From NCBI GenBank assembly GCA_012719495.1, contig JAAYAG010000005.1, positions 1 to 43,098 of the forward strand: a stretch of 43,098 nt of DNA, read 5' to 3'. The position numbers were made by a program, and so were the translations under genes. Below are positions 1 to 7,382 of the stretch, one piece after another (within the stretch, counting starts at the first letter, position 1; the number at the start of each line of letters is the position of its first letter). The DNA is from Bacteroidales bacterium. Its GTDB lineage: Bacteria > Bacteroidota > Bacteroidia > Bacteroidales > Prolixibacteraceae. A model generated the notes under the pieces. It did not search any database. It was given only the letters and a program-made list of their open reading frames with translations, and was not told where the DNA came from.

Positions 1-2
1 AA

Positions 3-71
3 AAAGGTGAATATGTTGGGTACACTTCATACCGCCAATTTGTGAAAGAAGAACAATTGGCTTACAACTAG
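3..71 (+). CDS. C-terminal end of a gene cut by the window edge
   Basis: Reading frame 3 stays open from the first base to a TAG at 69-71 and gives 22 residues ending EEQLAYN. The other two plus frames hit stops early. A rho-independent terminator follows 27 bases after the stop, which supports this being the real 3' end of a gene. Too little protein is visible to assign a family, so no function is given. Confidence 0.6.
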   Translation, partial: KGEYVGYTSYRQFVKEEQLAYN

Positions 72-98
72 AAAAAACGACTATCATAATATTTGGTT

Positions 99-132
99 AA
101 TCGCGCTATCGTAATGAGGCGCGATTTCTTAT
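99..132 (+). terminator. Rho-independent terminator of the cut-off upstream gene
   Basis: An 8-bp perfect stem (AATCGCGC at 99-106 paired with GCGCGATT at 119-126) encloses a 12-base loop and is followed by a T-rich tract (TTTCTTATTT). It lies directly downstream of the TAG at 69-71 on the same strand. Confidence 0.8.
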
Positions 133-469
133 TTCATATTGTAGAATATTCTACGATGTATAATAAGTTGAAAGCTACTTCGGGTCATTGGGGAAAGTTG
201 GGGAGATAAAAGATAAAAAAATATAGGATCATTTTTTTGAAACATTAAGGATAAACACTGTCATTCGAAAAATACAAACCGGCGAATTATTAAGCCATTC
301 AGGTTTATTTTTGTCAACATAAAGACCTCTTCAGAATTTCTGTTTGAACTTGTATTCTCATCGTTTGATCTATTCCCTATAATTTCTTAGCTACGTTGCG
401 TTGAATCTGATAAGGGAAAAAAGTTGTTAATTCCCATCTGAATAATCTTGTATTCATCAAATGTTGTCA
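133..469. other. Intergenic stretch without a supportable gene
   Basis: No open frame of convincing composition is seen on either strand. The only structure is a short segment (334-353) that resembles 1060-1080 inside the small gene further right. A minus-strand reading around 260-400 gives a short open frame containing EIIGN, also found in the 129-residue neighbour. The stretch could therefore hold a decayed extra copy of the small-protein cluster, but the match is weak. Confidence 0.4.
334..353. repeat. Short direct repeat shared with 1060-1080
   Basis: AGAATTTCTGTTTGAACTTG-T here matches AGAATCTTCTGTTTGAACTTGT at 1059-1080, with one substitution and one missing base. The 15-base core TCTGTTTGAACTTGT is identical. 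In the right-hand copy these bases encode the VQTED part of a 48-residue secreted peptide. Here the missing base would shift the frame, which fits a decayed duplicate. Confidence 0.45.
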
Positions 470-530
470 AAAAAAAGCTGCTTTGCCTTAATCCGATTTT
501 GGTTATCGTGCTTCAGCAAAACAGCTTTCA
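470..530 (-). terminator. Terminator of the small-protein genes
   Basis: Read on the minus strand, AAAGCTG-T-TTTGC (528-516) pairs with GCAAA-G-CAGCTTT (486-474) around a loop of about 29 bases and runs into a T-run (TTTTTTGACA). It lies about 70 bases past the stop of the 602-991 gene on the same strand. Confidence 0.65.
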
Positions 531-601
531 TTCAGTAAAAAATCTTGAGAAGAATATGTTTATACTTTTTATTCAACTCACTATAAAAGGGTTAAAAAAT
601 A

Positions 602-991
602 TCATTTGTAATCTTTGTTCCTAATGGTTGCCAAGTATTCTGTTATAAAGTTGTAATGAATTCTTGTGCAAAACTGAAGAAATGTTTTCTGTAAAAGTTG
701 GAATTTCACTGCATTGCTGAAATGTTGACAATTGTTTAGCACCATTAAAAAATTGGAATTTGGCTTTGAAATGAGCCTTAATGGAAGGTCGCCCTCTGTT
801 TTTGTCGGGATGGTTGCTGATCCAGGGGTGATGCCTTTATCGTTAATATTTCCAATTATTTCACTATTATTCCTAGCACTGAAATTCGCAGAACTTTCTT
901 GTTGCATGTTGTTCAACAAAACCATAGTTAGTATCATAAGCAAAAAGCCTATGACCTTTATTCTGATTCTGTTTTTGCGCGACAATTTCAT
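602..991 (-). CDS. Small membrane-anchored or secreted hypothetical protein (129 aa)
   Basis: I do not recognise the family. Residues 1-12 are strongly basic (five Lys/Arg) and are followed by a hydrophobic run at about 13-27 (VIGFLLMILTMVLL), which looks like a signal peptide or N-terminal anchor. The rest is Asn/Ser/Thr-rich, then more hydrophobic and aromatic, with two Cys at about 88 and 108. ATG at 991-989 is the first in-frame start. The gene begins 34 bases after the stop of another tiny secreted protein on the same strand and is followed by a terminator, so the two probably form one short transcript. A plus-strand frame (732-1019) overlaps it; the minus reading is preferred because of the leader-like N-terminus, the co-directional neighbour and the terminator. 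Confidence 0.55.
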   Translation of the reverse strand: MKLSRKNRIRIKVIGFLLMILTMVLLNNMQQESSANFSARNNSEIIGNINDKGITPGSATIPTKTEGDLPLRLISKPNSNFLMVLNNCQHFSNAVKFQLLQKTFLQFCTRIHYNFITEYLATIRNKDYK

Positions 992-1025
992 ATTATTATT
1001 TTTCAGCGACGAAAAGTAATAATTT

Positions 1026-1172
1026 TTATCGTTTTATTTCAATTTTTTTAGTCATTGTAGAATCTTCTGTTTGAACTTGTCCGTGTGATTTAAAGGCAAG
1101 GCAAAGAAGTAGTATGGTAAAAACAAATACAGCTTCACCACTTTTAATAAATAAATAATTTCTGGTCTTCAT
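1026..1172 (-). CDS. Tiny secreted peptide precursor (48 aa)
   Basis: This frame is too short for most gene callers. Translation from ATG at 1172-1170 gives a basic start (MKTRNYLFIK), a hydrophobic segment at residues about 14-27 (AVFVFTILLLCLAF), then KSHGQ and a polar tail VQTEDSTMTKKIEIKR before TAA at 1028-1026. This is the layout of a signal peptide with cleavage near SHG-Q, which would release a peptide of only about 16-17 residues. It is followed after 34 bases by the 129-residue small membrane protein, so the pair looks co-transcribed. The product family is unknown; a secreted signal or toxin-like peptide is only a guess. Part of its sequence recurs at 334-353. Confidence 0.5.
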   Translation of the reverse strand: MKTRNYLFIKSGEAVFVFTILLLCLAFKSHGQVQTEDSTMTKKIEIKR

Positions 1173-1321
1173 TCTGATCTATGTTATGAATAGCAATGTT
1201 GAAATTACTTGATTTTCTAAAAACAACATTGGGACAAATCCATCAGAAGTAGGGTGAATATTCTATCATTTTGATGGTTAGAATGAGCCGATTTTGATAA
1301 TGTTGTATTGTAAGAATTATT

Positions 1322-1816
1322 TTATTTTTTTAATTCGGAGATAATTCCATGAACAATAGGGCATACTTCGCAATTTTTGAGCGTGAGTTTTAATATTTGT
1401 CGCATATTCCTCCGGTCGGTATGCGGGTATTCACGACAAGCCTTTGGTCGGCTTTCATATGCCATACAATAATTGTCGGACATAAGAAAAGGGCAGGGGG
1501 TTTGGTTGAAAACGTAGTCCTTATCACAATCGATATGTAGATATTGATCGATGAAGGCCGATGGTTTCATTCGAAAATGGCGTGCCAGCCTGTCGATATC
1601 TTTTTCGGTAACAATGGGACTAATTGTTTTGCAGCAGTTAGCACAGACTAAGCAGTCGAACTGTTGAAAAGCTTCTTCGTGGAGTGGGTGAAATAATTGA
1701 TCAACAGCAGGTTCTTTCATTTTGCGAAGTTGATCGGCAAGGCGTTTGTTTTTCTTATCCTCAAGCCTCGATAGAGCTTTCAATTCGTCACTCGAACGGT
1801 ATTGGATCGGGTCCAT
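1322..1816 (-). CDS. YkgJ-family cysteine-cluster protein
   Basis: 164 residues. The family (UPF0153/CxxCxxCC, annotated as putative zinc- or iron-chelating) is defined by clustered cysteines. Here they are Cys55, Cys58 and the pair Cys61-Cys62, then Cys97, Cys108 (TPCPF), Cys117, Cys127 followed by the typical EYP, and a C-terminal Cys149/Cys152 pair. The cysteine ladder is complete, so a folded metal site is likely; the reaction, if any, is unknown for the family. No signal peptide is present, so it is probably cytoplasmic. The start ATG lies inside the 3' end of the EamA transporter gene (29-base overlap), which implies co-transcription and probably translational coupling. A basic N-terminal helix (about 13-35) precedes the cluster. 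Confidence 0.85.
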   Translation of the reverse strand: MDPIQYRSSDELKALSRLEDKKNKRLADQLRKMKEPAVDQLFHPLHEEAFQQFDCLVCANCCKTISPIVTEKDIDRLARHFRMKPSAFIDQYLHIDCDKDYVFNQTPCPFLMSDNYCMAYESRPKACREYPHTDRRNMRQILKLTLKNCEVCPIVHGIISELKK

Positions 1817-2708
1817 TGTTGTGTCTTACTAGTTTAAATTGAGCAATAAACAATCCTCCAATGACAAGCATAATGCCGAAAATTTTTTGAGCAGTTAATT
1901 GTTCATCGAGGATGAACCATGCGAAAAGGGCCGTGAAGACGGGTATTGCGTTGGCAAACATGTTCGATTTAGTTATGCCTAAATGACGGATACTATAGGT
2001 GTACAAGATGAAGGCGAGGGTTGATGCAAAAAGACTTAGTTCGCCAATGGCAAGCATCGCTGCCGGGTCGAAAGGGGTTTCAAAAAACTTATCTTTTTCG
2101 AAGATTAACCACAATGGCAGAAAGTATAGTGCTCCTATAGTGTTTTGAAACAGTATGATAGAGATGTTATTCATTCGATCTGAGATGCGATGCAAAACAA
2201 CGGAATACCCGATCGCCGAAAAAACAGCACTGAACTGGAGCAGCACTCCTATGGGTGAGGCGGTTATGCCAACCCCTAGTTGATAAATCACTAAGGTAAC
2301 ACCGATAAACGACAAGCCTATTCCAATAACGTTCTGAAAACTAACTTTTTCCCGATAAAATAAATAAGCTGCAACAGGAGCGAAAAGTGGAATTGTTGCT
2401 ATGATCACCGAGGCAACTACAGGCGAAATATATTGTAGCCCGTAACTTTCGCCCATGAAATACAAAAAAGGTTCACAGAACGCTAATAGCAATAAGTATC
2501 CAAAATCCTTTTTGTCGGGTAGCACAAGGCGCTTTGCAACGCGAGCGTAAGGATACAGCAGCAGTGCTGAAATTATCAGTCGGAATAGTACTATTGTAAG
2601 TGGTCCATAGCTTGCATTGGCAACTTTAAACCAAACAAACGAAAGGGAAAAGAATAGCATGGCCAGGATGACCGACAGATAGAGCCGTAACGGATTTTGT
2701 TTTTCCAT
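1788..2708 (-). CDS. EamA/DMT-family transporter (RhaT/YdcZ-like permease)
   Basis: 306 residues with ten predicted membrane segments in two homologous halves of five, the standard EamA (drug/metabolite transporter) layout. The first half begins MEKQNPLRLYLSVILAMLFF and includes the family's Pro-rich VIIATIPLFAPVAAYLF. The second half includes FAWFILDEQLTAQKIFG, matching the typical 'LgE.lt..q..G' end of EamA repeats. The protein sits in the inner membrane. Substrate cannot be told from sequence; relatives export amino acids, nucleosides or other metabolites. The ATG at 2708 is followed at once by hydrophobic sequence. The 3' end overlaps the YkgJ-type gene by 29 bases. Upstream lies about 240 bases that carry the terminator of the next operon, so transcription starts in that gap. 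Confidence 0.88.
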   Translation of the reverse strand: MEKQNPLRLYLSVILAMLFFSLSFVWFKVANASYGPLTIVLFRLIISALLLYPYARVAKRLVLPDKKDFGYLLLLAFCEPFLYFMGESYGLQYISPVVASVIIATIPLFAPVAAYLFYREKVSFQNVIGIGLSFIGVTLVIYQLGVGITASPIGVLLQFSAVFSAIGYSVVLHRISDRMNNISIILFQNTIGALYFLPLWLIFEKDKFFETPFDPAAMLAIGELSLFASTLAFILYTYSIRHLGITKSNMFANAIPVFTALFAWFILDEQLTAQKIFGIMLVIGGLFIAQFKLVRHNNGPDPIPFE

Positions 2709-2890
2709 AGTGAATGTTGATGCGCAAATGTAGATATTTTCTTGCTTAAGGTGAATTCAAATACAATAGGAACAGAATGTGATATAATGATTTCTTGAAC
2801 AGGTCCAGTCTTCTATCGTTTAGTTGTACCTAATACAGTAATTTTTTTGGGTTTAATCATTTGGTTATTACAAGCTTTTGTTGTGTATAA

Positions 2891-2922
2891 ATAAAAAACC
2901 TGCGTTGCAAGCAGCGCAGGTT
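2891..2922 (-). terminator. Terminator of the ECF-sigma envelope operon
   Basis: Read on the minus strand, AACCTGCG (2922-2915) pairs perfectly with CGCAGGTT (2904-2897) around a 10-base loop and runs into TTTTTATTTAT. It lies 28 bases after the stop of the last gene (2950-3594). Confidence 0.85.
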
Positions 2923-2949
2923 CAAGGGGTTAATGTATGGAGTAATGAT

Positions 2950-3594
2950 TTAAAAAAGTCCCATTTTTATGGTTATACCTGCCGAATAATTTTGGAGTGC
3001 TGTTGCTGAAATACCCTCAATGTTGAGCTTTGATGTAAAGCGGTAACCACCATATAGCGCCAATCTGAACCATCGGGTAAGATTAAGTTCAAGTTCGGCT
3101 TGTGGCTCAACTACCCAGAAGAAATCGTCAACCATATAGGTCGAGAAGTAAGTGTAGTCGGAAAAATTGCCTGCTGCACCAACACCAATTAATACTGGAA
3201 ACGAAAGATGTACTGGTTTTAGTGGGAGCAGGATAGGCTCGAGTATGATGCCTGCATATCCTCCTGCAAGGTTTACTTCGTCGTTGTTCTGCAAAACATC
3301 ATCCGACGTGAATTCTTCGATCTGATTCATGAAAGCGGTTCCTCCAATTCCAAATGAAAAGAAGTGGTCCATGATCCAGCATCCCCGGGCCGAAGCGGTA
3401 AGAGCGTTTTTATCATCGATGGGTGAATAACCAACCGAGAATGCACCATAGAAACCATCATTCTTTTCTTTTGAAAAAACGGTTTTAATTTGGTTTTTCT
3501 CGAAAATGCTGTCTCCACTGATCGTCATGCTTTCCTGAGCAAGCAAACATGTGGTAAACGTTAAGATTATTAGGCTAGTTAACAATGTTTTCAT
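2950..3594 (-). CDS. Outer-membrane beta-barrel protein, last gene of the ECF operon
   Basis: 214 residues from the ATG at 3594. The frame is open further upstream, but the start chosen here begins with a clean signal peptide (MKTLLTSLIILTFTTCLLAQ) and does not overlap the preceding gene, whereas the longer frame would run over its end. The mature part has alternating Gly/aromatic strands (GAFSVGYSPIDD, GIGGTAFMNQ, ALYGGYRF) and closes with ITIKMGLF, a C-terminal Phe typical of outer-membrane barrels. It is probably an 8-stranded barrel of unknown function. It follows another small barrel gene by 29 bases and is the last gene before a strong terminator, so it is most likely made under control of the sigma factor at 6778-7335. 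Confidence 0.72.
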   Translation of the reverse strand: MKTLLTSLIILTFTTCLLAQESMTISGDSIFEKNQIKTVFSKEKNDGFYGAFSVGYSPIDDKNALTASARGCWIMDHFFSFGIGGTAFMNQIEEFTSDDVLQNNDEVNLAGGYAGIILEPILLPLKPVHLSFPVLIGVGAAGNFSDYTYFSTYMVDDFFWVVEPQAELELNLTRWFRLALYGGYRFTSKLNIEGISATALQNYSAGITIKMGLF

Positions 3595-3623
3595 GATTAT
3601 ATCTTTGTTTAATTGATTCATGG

Positions 3624-4121
3624 TTAGAAGTGGTAAACTGCACAAATGCCAAAATCGAATATTACCGGGTTGAAGATTTTTTTCCCCCAGATGTCGAAAT
3701 ACGGCTTCACTTCGCAAAGCAGTGAAACCGGAGCCCTTTCGAAATCATACGACAAACCAATAAGCCCGTCGAGCCCTAATGCTGGTGATGTAACATCTTC
3801 CCAATAATACCCGTGTTCAATATCTTGTTTGTACTGAACCCATTTGACATAGCCGGCATGGGCTCCGAAACCATAATAGAAGGATAGATACTTTGGTATT
3901 TTGTCACTTTTGTAATGTTGATAATATTTCATGGCGGTAACTTGCCGGCCTTCTTCGCGCCAGGTAAGCATAAACCGGTAAGTAGAAAGGTCTTCGTTTA
4001 GCACGTCGAAAAAGATACCGTTTGAGCCGCCATACCTTAACCCGACCGATCGTTCAAATTTTTGGGCAGCCATCGGTTGTGTCAAGAAAAGGATAAATAT
4101 GAGAGTGAGTAGATTTTTCAT
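3624..4121 (-). CDS. Small outer-membrane beta-barrel protein
   Basis: 165 residues. A signal peptide (MKNLLTLIFILFLTQPMAAQ) is followed by short alternating beta strands (SVGLRYGGSNGIFFDVL, YRFMLTWREEGRQVTAMKYY, LSFYYGFGAHAGYVKWV, LGLDGLIGLSYDFE) and a terminal FDFGICAVYHF ending in Phe. The size and pattern fit an 8-stranded barrel; it resembles the short barrel proteins Bacteroidota encode next to ECF sigma factors. No catalytic motif is seen, and the role is unknown. It lies 89 bases downstream of the DUF2807 lipoprotein and 29 bases upstream of a second barrel gene, all on the minus strand. Confidence 0.72.
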   Translation of the reverse strand: MKNLLTLIFILFLTQPMAAQKFERSVGLRYGGSNGIFFDVLNEDLSTYRFMLTWREEGRQVTAMKYYQHYKSDKIPKYLSFYYGFGAHAGYVKWVQYKQDIEHGYYWEDVTSPALGLDGLIGLSYDFERAPVSLLCEVKPYFDIWGKKIFNPVIFDFGICAVYHF

Positions 4122-4210
4122 CAGTTGCGTTCAATTAATATTTCTATTTGTTGTAACTGCTTTCGTTTATACTTTGCCGCGCTTGTGTTGGTGCAGCAAG
4201 TTGATGTTAG

Positions 4211-5047
4211 TTAGTTGTCGTTGATGAGCGAGCCTGAGCCGAACTCTTTAAAATTGATTGCAGGATTGCCAATATAATAAATGTTGCCACTTCCATCAAT
4301 CCTGGCCACGAGTGATTCTGAAACATTTACATAGATATAACCCGAACCCTCAATGTCAATTTCGGCTTTTTTAACCGGAAAGTCGTAGGCTTTGATTTTT
4401 CCCGAGCCTTCATTAATGAATTTAACTTCGTCGGCACTACCGATGAGTTTGGCCGAGCCAGAACCTGAAATTGTTACCGAAGCAAAATCGCAGTCGGGTG
4501 CTTCGAGAGCAATAGATCCTGATCCTGAGATGGTTGTGTTTATTATGTCGCAATCTCCGAAAATATCCATTGTTCCCGAACCAGAGATCTCTGATTCGAA
4601 CTCTTTTCCATAAAAGTTGGTGTAGATATTTCCCGATCCGCTGATAATTATCTCGCCTTTTTCGGCAGCCAACGAATCGCATGTTATATTACCTGAGCCC
4701 GCAAGGTCTATTTTTTCAACATAAGGCCCTGTAATATATATATCGATATCTTCGTTGAGCATTATGCTGATGTGAGAAGCGAATTTTATGTCGAGTTTCT
4801 TGTTGAAAACTGCTGTTTCGATGTATGGCATAATGTTCGATTCGCATTTTATCCGTACACTGTTCGAGTCGGCTTGGGTGAAAAAGACATTGAAACTACC
4901 GTCAACATAGATTTGTTCGAATGCTGGAATTGTCCGTGTTTCTTCAATAAATGTTCCGTTACCTTCAATGATAATACCCGAATGGCAACTGCAGAAAAAA
5001 GCTAGTGCAATTGCCAGTAATGCGATAAGTTTACTTGTTGTTTTCAT
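4211..5047 (-). CDS. DUF2807 (head GIN-type) GSG-repeat lipoprotein
   Basis: 278 residues. The N-terminus has a hydrophobic leader ending FFCSC at residues 17-21, a weak lipobox, so it may be lipid-anchored at Cys19 or Cys21. The body starts with GNGTFIEETRTIPAFEQIYVDGSFNVFFTQ, split here as motif GNG...PAFEQIYVDG...VFFTQ, the signature of the DUF2807 (putative auto-transporter adhesin, head GIN) family. Then come about eight turns, each marked by a GSG or SGSG tripeptide every 18-22 residues, consistent with a right-handed beta-helix or beta-roll. No enzymatic residues are seen. It lies 38 bases after a related DUF4097-like gene in the sigma-factor operon, suggesting an envelope scaffold or stress-responsive surface role. 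This is inference, since the family has no established biochemical function. Confidence 0.85.
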   Translation of the reverse strand: MKTTSKLIALLAIALAFFCSCHSGIIIEGNGTFIEETRTIPAFEQIYVDGSFNVFFTQADSNSVRIKCESNIMPYIETAVFNKKLDIKFASHISIMLNEDIDIYITGPYVEKIDLAGSGNITCDSLAAEKGEIIISGSGNIYTNFYGKEFESEISGSGTMDIFGDCDIINTTISGSGSIALEAPDCDFASVTISGSGSAKLIGSADEVKFINEGSGKIKAYDFPVKKAEIDIEGSGYIYVNVSESLVARIDGSGNIYYIGNPAINFKEFGSGSLINDN

Positions 5048-5085
5048 AATGGCTTGTGCGTATTTGTGTTAAAAATAGTGTTCTC

Positions 5086-6195
5086 TTAGCGTTTAATAAT
5101 TGTTATGTCACCTGAATTACTTTTTACGATCAGTTTTGGCTGTTCAATTTTTATGTCACCTGTACGGCCCAGATATCGGTAAAGTTTCTCAGCCTGATCA
5201 ATTTGCTCTTTCTTGTCGATTTTCGACGAGAAAGGTAGGTTTACTTCTTTGTTGCTGGTTATATCGAAGTTAATATCTGCTTTCTTGTCGAATGTCAGGT
5301 TTATTTTCGAAGAGCGAGAATCGATGTAAATGGATTCAAATGTGCTTTTTATGTTTTCAATGGCAATGTCACCATAGGTCATCCGTACATCTGATTTGTT
5401 ATGGAACTCGGTTATTTCGAAGTCTGTCCAGCTCGATGTGGTTTCGAAATCGTTGATCATTCGTATCCGGTATGTGTCACGGCTCGAATTGGCAGACAGT
5501 TGTTCAACCTCGGTAATGGTAATGTCGCTGGTTTTACTCGTGATGCGAATTTTTCGTGCTGAAGCAAGGTTCAGTTTGCCGTAATATACCTCAAGTACTC
5601 CGGAATCGATCGTATTGATAAAGGCATCGCCGAAGTTGATTTTAATATTGGCATACCCGGAGAGGTCGTTGGCTTTTAATTTACCGTTGGCCATATCAAT
5701 ACTTATATCTCCCTTGTAGTCATATAGATAAATGTTCCCAAATTTATTGTTTATTCTCAGATCCAGATAATCGGGCATTTTTACCTTCATGTTGATTTCT
5801 ACCTGGGTGTCTCCCATTCCAACATTTTCTTTCAGCTTTGTAAATTCGCTCATGATTACATTTCGCGAATCGCCAATTATGGTGCCAATGACCACGTAGT
5901 GCCCCGATTGGGTTAGTTCGAAGCTGATCCCGTTCATTTTCTTCTTTAACTTATCCCGGCTTTTTTCTGAGACCTGGACAAAGATTTCAACCAGTACCGA
6001 ATCCTTATTCCATGTTTCGATGCTGATATCACCATATTTATTGCTGATATCAATTATGGAATTCTTATTGATTTTAAATAACTTCGACAACTGCCTCGAT
6101 TCGGTAACCTGCCCCGATGCTTTACTGGGAATTAGGGTTACTGCCAACATCGCAATCAATAACGACCCGATAATATGTGTTACTACTTTTCTCAT
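5086..6195 (-). CDS. DUF4097-like beta-strand repeat envelope protein
   Basis: 369 residues with an N-terminal signal peptide (residues 1-29, cleavage near ASG-Q). The mature part has repeated short strands with NKYGDISIETW, NKFGNIYLYDYKGDISI, MTYGDIAIENI and NSGDITIIKR; the recurring G-D/N-I-x-I motif is the hallmark of DUF4097/DUF2807-type beta-helix proteins. It ends 38 bases before the DUF2807 gene and starts 10 bases after the anti-sigma-like gene, so it sits in the core of the operon. Probably periplasmic or surface-exposed. Function is unknown; in other bacteria such proteins accompany PspC or anti-sigma proteins and are thought to be involved in envelope homeostasis. No missing region relative to the family is obvious. 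Confidence 0.78.
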   Translation of the reverse strand: MRKVVTHIIGSLLIAMLAVTLIPSKASGQVTESRQLSKLFKINKNSIIDISNKYGDISIETWNKDSVLVEIFVQVSEKSRDKLKKKMNGISFELTQSGHYVVIGTIIGDSRNVIMSEFTKLKENVGMGDTQVEINMKVKMPDYLDLRINNKFGNIYLYDYKGDISIDMANGKLKANDLSGYANIKINFGDAFINTIDSGVLEVYYGKLNLASARKIRITSKTSDITITEVEQLSANSSRDTYRIRMINDFETTSSWTDFEITEFHNKSDVRMTYGDIAIENIKSTFESIYIDSRSSKINLTFDKKADINFDITSNKEVNLPFSSKIDKKEQIDQAEKLYRYLGRTGDIKIEQPKLIVKSNSGDITIIKR

Positions 6196-6205
6196 TTCGA
6201 TAGCT

Positions 6206-6712
6206 TTAGCAGTTTATTTGATTTAAAACCCTGTCGACCATTTCAAGCCGTTGCCGATTGTTTTGTATCATTGCTTCGATTACTTCTCTGTTATAGAGGT
6301 TGTCTTCAAGGTCGTTTTCCAATTCTTTATACATTTTTTCGAGTTCAAAAAGATCGGTTTCAATATCCATTTTTAGCTCTGGATATACTTTATAGCACTT
6401 TTCTATTTCGTCGATTTTTGAAGAAACTTTTGAAGCATAAAAAGCTTCAGTTTCGAGCAGGTTTCGCATTTCTGGATCCGATACAGAAGCATATTTTCTG
6501 AAATCGGTTTCTCCTTTATTGAGCATAAATGTTCCGATGAGAGCTAAAAGCAACACAGCAGCAGCAGCTACGGAAATTGTGAAAAACTTGGTTTTCCTTT
6601 TCCCCGTCGTTTTATCGAGTTGAAATTCAATTTTATTCCATACGTCTTCCGAGGGGAGATGCAGGTCGAATTCTTCCCGATGATCCTTCATGAAATCTTC
6701 AAGTTTTTTCAT
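6206..6712 (-). CDS. Membrane anti-sigma-factor-like protein
   Basis: 168 residues from the ATG at 6712. The frame extends 10 codons to a TTG at 6742, but the ATG starts the natural MKKLEDFMKDHREEFD helix. One membrane segment is predicted at about 43-64 (FFTISVAAAAVLLLALIGTF), so a cytoplasmic part of about 40 residues would face the sigma factor and about 100 residues would lie in the periplasm. The periplasmic part is a charged, Leu/Glu-rich probable coiled coil (about 85-165). The short head PSEDVWNKIEFQLD resembles the N-terminal motif of Bacteroidota anti-sigma proteins. It follows the ECF sigma gene by 65 bases and precedes the DUF4097-like gene by 10. Sigma binding is inferred from topology and gene order; no zinc-binding HxxxCxxC motif is present. 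Confidence 0.72.
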   Translation of the reverse strand: MKKLEDFMKDHREEFDLHLPSEDVWNKIEFQLDKTTGKRKTKFFTISVAAAAVLLLALIGTFMLNKGETDFRKYASVSDPEMRNLLETEAFYASKVSSKIDEIEKCYKVYPELKMDIETDLFELEKMYKELENDLEDNLYNREVIEAMIQNNRQRLEMVDRVLNQINC

Positions 6713-6777
6713 ATTATTGATTGTTTCTAAGTTGTTCAACAATTTGCATTTCTGTCAGTTTTGGAGAAGAATACTCC

Positions 6778-7335
6778 TTAATAGCTTGTTTCATAGTACT
6801 TCTCCTTTAAAATTTCACATACTTTTCGTTTTGCACGCATGAATTGCGACTTCGAGGTTGACTCTGTTATTCCCAAAATCTCTGCAATCTCAAGGTGGTC
6901 GTACCCTTCGAGCAGGTAAAGTGAGAATACAATGCGTCCACCCTCGGGTAACTGTTCCAGTGCCTTCTGAATATCCTGCACCGTAAGTGGCAATTCTTCC
7001 TCATCTTCATCCATTACATCTTTGTAATAGTACATATCCTCAGTGAGCAACAAATCAACTTTTCTTTTGTTGATAGCGTTGATACAGGTGTTGATCACTA
7101 TTCGCTTAAGCCATGCCCCAAATGTTGATTCGTAACGAAACGATTCTAATTTGGCAAATGCTTGTACAAAAGCTTCTTGTAGTATATCTTCTGCATCCTC
7201 GCGATTGTTCATCATTCGGTAACAAATGTTGAACATGGCGCGGGCGTATAGCTCGTACAACTGCCGCCGGGCTCGGTTATCGCCCTTTTTGCTGGCTTCA
7301 ATTAGCTTCTGGTGTATGTCTGTCGGTGTTCCCAA
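6778..7335 (-). CDS. ECF-family RNA polymerase sigma factor
   Basis: 185 residues. Region 2 spans about residues 22-90, with the core-binding and -10 recognition helix RMMNNREDAEDILQEAFVQA and AWLKRIVINTCINA. Region 4 spans about 122-180 with ALEQLPEGGRIVFSLYLLEG and the helix-turn-helix HLEIAEILGITESTSKSQFM. The length and lack of regions 1 and 3 are typical of the extracytoplasmic function group. The start is TTG at 7335-7333: an in-frame TGA sits two codons upstream and no ATG occurs before the middle of region 2. It heads the operon of anti-sigma, DUF4097, DUF2807 and barrel genes and is probably autoregulated from the promoter just upstream. Confidence 0.92.
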   Translation of the reverse strand: MGTPTDIHQKLIEASKKGDNRARRQLYELYARAMFNICYRMMNNREDAEDILQEAFVQAFAKLESFRYESTFGAWLKRIVINTCINAINKRKVDLLLTEDMYYYKDVMDEDEEELPLTVQDIQKALEQLPEGGRIVFSLYLLEGYDHLEIAEILGITESTSKSQFMRAKRKVCEILKEKYYETSY

Positions 7336-7354
7336 AATTCAAATTTCAAAAATA

Positions 7355-7382
7355 GAGACAATGCGATTTGAAAAGGGTTGCA
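7355..7382 (-). promoter_or_regulatory. Candidate ECF-type promoter of the sigma operon
   Basis: On the minus strand TGCAACCC (7382-7375) is followed after 14 bases by TGTCTC (7360-7355), about 20 bases before the TTG start. An AAC core in the -35 element and a GTC core in the -10 element are common features of ECF promoters, so autoregulation is plausible. A TATTTTTG (7354-7347), matching the Bacteroidota housekeeping -7 consensus TAnnTTTG, overlaps this region. It would leave almost no leader, so it is less likely. Confidence 0.4.

Noticed and set aside
732-1019. 95-residue plus-strand frame with hydrophobic C-terminal part
   Set aside because: Its hydrophobic part is the reverse of the signal-anchor region of the minus-strand gene, and it has no co-directional neighbour or terminator.
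3595-3717. 41-codon N-terminal extension of the last barrel gene
   Set aside because: It overlaps the end of the preceding gene and would place the signal peptide in the middle of the protein.
6713-6742. Longer anti-sigma frame starting at TTG 6742
   Set aside because: The ATG at 6712 gives the natural helix start; the extra ten codons are not family-like and start with a poor codon.
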